From contig VGTH01000017.1 in assembly GCA_016874755.1 (NCBI GenBank), positions 41,906 through 105,905 on the forward strand: DNA of 64,000 nt. The letters run 5' to 3'. Of this stretch, positions 62,360 to 64,000 are shown piece after piece. The notes beneath the pieces are model-generated. The model ran no database searches. It was not told where the DNA came from and worked only from the letters and a program-made list of their open reading frames with translations. The DNA comes from Deltaproteobacteria bacterium. GTDB lineage: Bacteria > Desulfobacterota > Binatia > UBA9968. Position 1 is the stretch's first letter; every line of letters begins with the position of its first letter. The position numbers were made by a program, and so were the translations under genes.

Positions 62360-63418
62360 ATGGAACAACTCATCCGGTTGGCGTTCTTCTTATTTCTGCT
62401 CGCCTTATGGGTCGTGTCGCCGCCACCGCCGGCATATTCTCAAGCCGATTTCTACAAGGGCAAAACCATCAAGATCGTCCGCGGCGGCGGGCCGGGCGGA
62501 TCGGGGGAGTTCCAGACCCGGGCGCTGGTCAAATTTCTCGAAAAATATATTCCCGGCAGGCCGCACATCGCCGTTGAGTTCATCGAGGGCGCGGCGGGAC
62601 GCAAAGCGGCGAATGTTATTTACAGCACGACCAAGCCGGATGGCTTGACCATCGGCTCCATCGGCGCGGGACTCGTCGTCGGACCGATCTTGAGTCTACC
62701 GGGCAGCAGCTACGATCTCGACAAATTCATTTACCTCGGCTCCACCGACAGCGGCGATCCCTATGTGTTTTACACAAAGGCTGAATTAGGGCTGGACAAT
62801 ATCAACAAAGTGCGCGGCGCTAGCGGGCTGCGGTTCGGTGCCCACGCGGTGGGCCATCCGGTCCATGTCACGGGACGGATCATTGCGCACTTGCTGGGGC
62901 TCAAAGATCCTAGATTTGTCACCGGCTTCACCGGTCCGGAAATTTATATCGCGATCTCTCGCGGTGAGCTCGATGCCCACGCCACGGGAGCGGCCCGCTT
63001 CGTCATCGAGCAGGCCGAGTGGATCGAGAAAAAACAGGTCCATCTCCACGCGACACTGACGGTTCCCAAAGGCCGGCACCATGCGACGTTCGCCAAGCTG
63101 CCGGACTTCGACAGCTTCGCCAAGACCGACATCGATCGCAAGCTGCTCGACATGTTCCGCGCCTTTCAATATCCGCGCTGGCCCTACATCTTTCCTCCCG
63201 GCACGCCCAACGACCGCGTGCAGATCATCCGCGAAGCGATGCGCAAGTCCTTCGCCGATCCGGAATTTCCCGTCGAATTCAAAAAGCTGATGGGCGACGG
63301 CCCGGCGCCGATGGGCGGCGAAGAGCTGGAGCGCGCGATCAAAGAGCTGCCGCGCGATAAGGAAGTAGTACAGCTGTATCAGAAACTTGCCGGCGCCGAC
63401 CCGCTGCCGGCGCGGTGA
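62360..63418 (+). CDS. Bug/TctC-like solute-binding protein
   Basis: This protein of about 352 residues starts at MEQLIRLAFFLFLLALWVVS, with GGAGGTTTT upstream. Tripartite tricarboxylate (TctC/Bug) features are DFYKGKTIKIVRGGGPGGSG, a GRPHIAVEFIEGAAGRKAAN segment, FGAHAVGHPVHVTG and the C-terminal AMRKSFADPEFPVEF. Such proteins carry organic acids to TctAB or to signalling pathways; no TctAB is in the window. It is the last of the solute-binding series. Confidence 0.85.
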   Translation: MEQLIRLAFFLFLLALWVVSPPPPAYSQADFYKGKTIKIVRGGGPGGSGEFQTRALVKFLEKYIPGRPHIAVEFIEGAAGRKAANVIYSTTKPDGLTIGSIGAGLVVGPILSLPGSSYDLDKFIYLGSTDSGDPYVFYTKAELGLDNINKVRGASGLRFGAHAVGHPVHVTGRIIAHLLGLKDPRFVTGFTGPEIYIAISRGELDAHATGAARFVIEQAEWIEKKQVHLHATLTVPKGRHHATFAKLPDFDSFAKTDIDRKLLDMFRAFQYPRWPYIFPPGTPNDRVQIIREAMRKSFADPEFPVEFKKLMGDGPAPMGGEELERAIKELPRDKEVVQLYQKLAGADPLPAR

Positions 63419-63464
63419 ATCGGCTTGTGAGACTCCGATGGCTCTGCGCCGCTGAAGCAAATTC

Positions 63465-63614
63465 TCTAGCTTCGGGGGTTCGGGAGTTTCGGGGGTTCAG
63501 CGGGGTTCGGGGTCGGACCAGGGCAACTTATCGAATCCGCTTTTGAAACGGTTTGAACCGAGCCCTTCGACAGGTCTCAGGACAGGCTCCGCGATTGAAC
63601 GGCTGGAACGGTTT
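63465..63614. repeat. TTCGGG tandem run and composite GAACGGTTTGAA/TTCGAC repeats
   Basis: A TTCGGGGG/TTCGGG run (63472-63510) is followed by GGGTCGGACCA at 63510-63520. GAAACGGTTTGAACC and CCCTTCGACAGGTCTCAGGA follow, then GAACGGCTGGAACGGTTTGAA. A TTCGAC element is therefore inserted inside a GAACGGTTTGAA element. Confidence 0.7.
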
Positions 63615-63820
63615 GAATCCAACCATTGTCGGTCGGAAGCCATCGCGGTCGGCAGCTTGAGTTTTGTTAATGGTGCGAAGAGGGAACTCGGATTCAAAGT
63701 GGCGCATCGCGAAGTGGCGCGCTGGAAGGGAGCTGTGCGCTTGGTGAAGAAAGCGAAGCTTACGGGCTTAATTTTGGGCGTAAAAGTGAGGCTCTAAGCC
63801 TAGAAAACACCCGATTTTAG
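63615..63820 (+). pseudogene. RAYT (REP-associated Y1 transposase) 3' remnant
   Basis: The remnant reads EAIAVGSLSFVNGAKRELGF and KVAHREVA, then, after a frameshift near 63725, [33 protein letters not shown]. This is the C-terminal signature of REP-associated tyrosine transposases (AVGS-FV---K-ELG--). The N-terminal HUH nuclease part is absent. Inverted GGGTCGGACCA motifs flank it at 63510-63520 and 63853-63863. Confidence 0.8.
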
Positions 63821-63852
63821 AACGAAAATCCCGAAGCTACGGCAACTTAGCT

Positions 63853-63863
63853 TGGTCCGACCC
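63853..63863. repeat. Inverted copy of the RAYT-flanking motif
   Basis: TGGTCCGACCC is the exact inverse of GGGTCGGACCA at 63510-63520. A nearby GGCAACTTA occurs in direct orientation at both sites. Confidence 0.6.
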
Positions 63864-63864
63864 G

Positions 63865-64000
63865 GCCCCTGACTTGCGACAGCACCAGCATGATCTTGAC
63901 CAGGACTTGGGCCGAGTCGTGTTGCCCAACGCTTTGGATCGAAAATATCCGAACGCAGGCAAAGAATGGGCATGGCAGTGGGTTTTTCCCGCAACACGAT
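63865..64000 (+). pseudogene. Integron-integrase-type tyrosine recombinase fragment
   Basis: An open frame running off the right edge encodes [20 protein letters not shown] and [12 protein letters not shown]. This is the signature of the integron-integrase-specific patch (LP-AL-RKYPNA--EW-WQ-VFP), which plain phage integrases lack. There is no start codon and no N-terminal core-binding domain upstream, so it is a 5'-truncated fragment, unless the gene was interrupted by the RAYT element. The 3' part, with the RHRY residues, would lie beyond the window. Confidence 0.82.

Overview
The window is a chromosomal stretch of a high-GC, Gram-negative environmental bacterium. It has lipoprotein signals, periplasmic solute-binding proteins, a PEP-CTERM protein and LemA/MoxR-type envelope genes. 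The mix of many orphan solute-binding proteins, PF04909-type amidohydrolases, cupins and acyl-CoA dehydrogenases with a plain housekeeping core fits the uncultured soil and groundwater lineages once called Deltaproteobacteria (for example Binatota or Tectomicrobia-like). That placement is inference only. I saw no rRNA, tRNA or CRISPR array.

Layout. 1-8.4 kb: the tail of a TPR protein, a lemA-TPM-TPM operon, an aldo/keto reductase, a decayed solute-binding gene, small enzymes and ilvE. 8.5-17.5 kb, all on the minus strand: era-der, dprA, topA, trmFO-ppx and a HU gene with its own terminator. 17.5-22.8 kb: a HEXXH protein, an aldo/keto reductase, a DMT permease, small proteins and one solute-binding protein. 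23-34.5 kb, minus strand: greA, then a tightly overlapping MoxR/DUF58/VWA operon ending in a 1448-residue protein with three VWA domains. 34.8-43 kb: a short and two long acyl-CoA dehydrogenases (the long pair are close paralogues) around a CoA-pyrophosphatase-like Nudix gene, an IS110 remnant, a 2-hydroxyacid dehydrogenase and an amidohydrolase. 43-63.4 kb: a catabolic region with a CHRD/PEP-CTERM protein, two bicupins (one gentisate-dioxygenase-like), three further enzymes of the amidohydrolase, SDR and epimerase types, a molybdenum hydroxylase (FAD, Mo and 2Fe-2S subunits), a beta-propeller and five solute-binding proteins. 63.4-64 kb: remnants of a RAYT transposase and of an integron-type integrase.

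The enzymes suggest uptake and oxidation of small aromatic or organic acids through ring cleavage, hydroxylation and CoA-ester steps. None of the six intact solute-binding proteins has a permease or ATPase in the window.

The most unusual feature is the load of dispersed palindromic repeats in intergenic and operon-junction DNA. Some are nested, and several are read through in frame by the adjacent gene: the solute-binding protein at 45199, the DUF58 gene at 28565 and the trmFO 3' end. The RAYT remnant at the right edge offers a possible, unproven mobiliser. A decayed DUF2442/DUF4160 pair, an IS110 fragment and a possible thioesterase tail show further gene decay.
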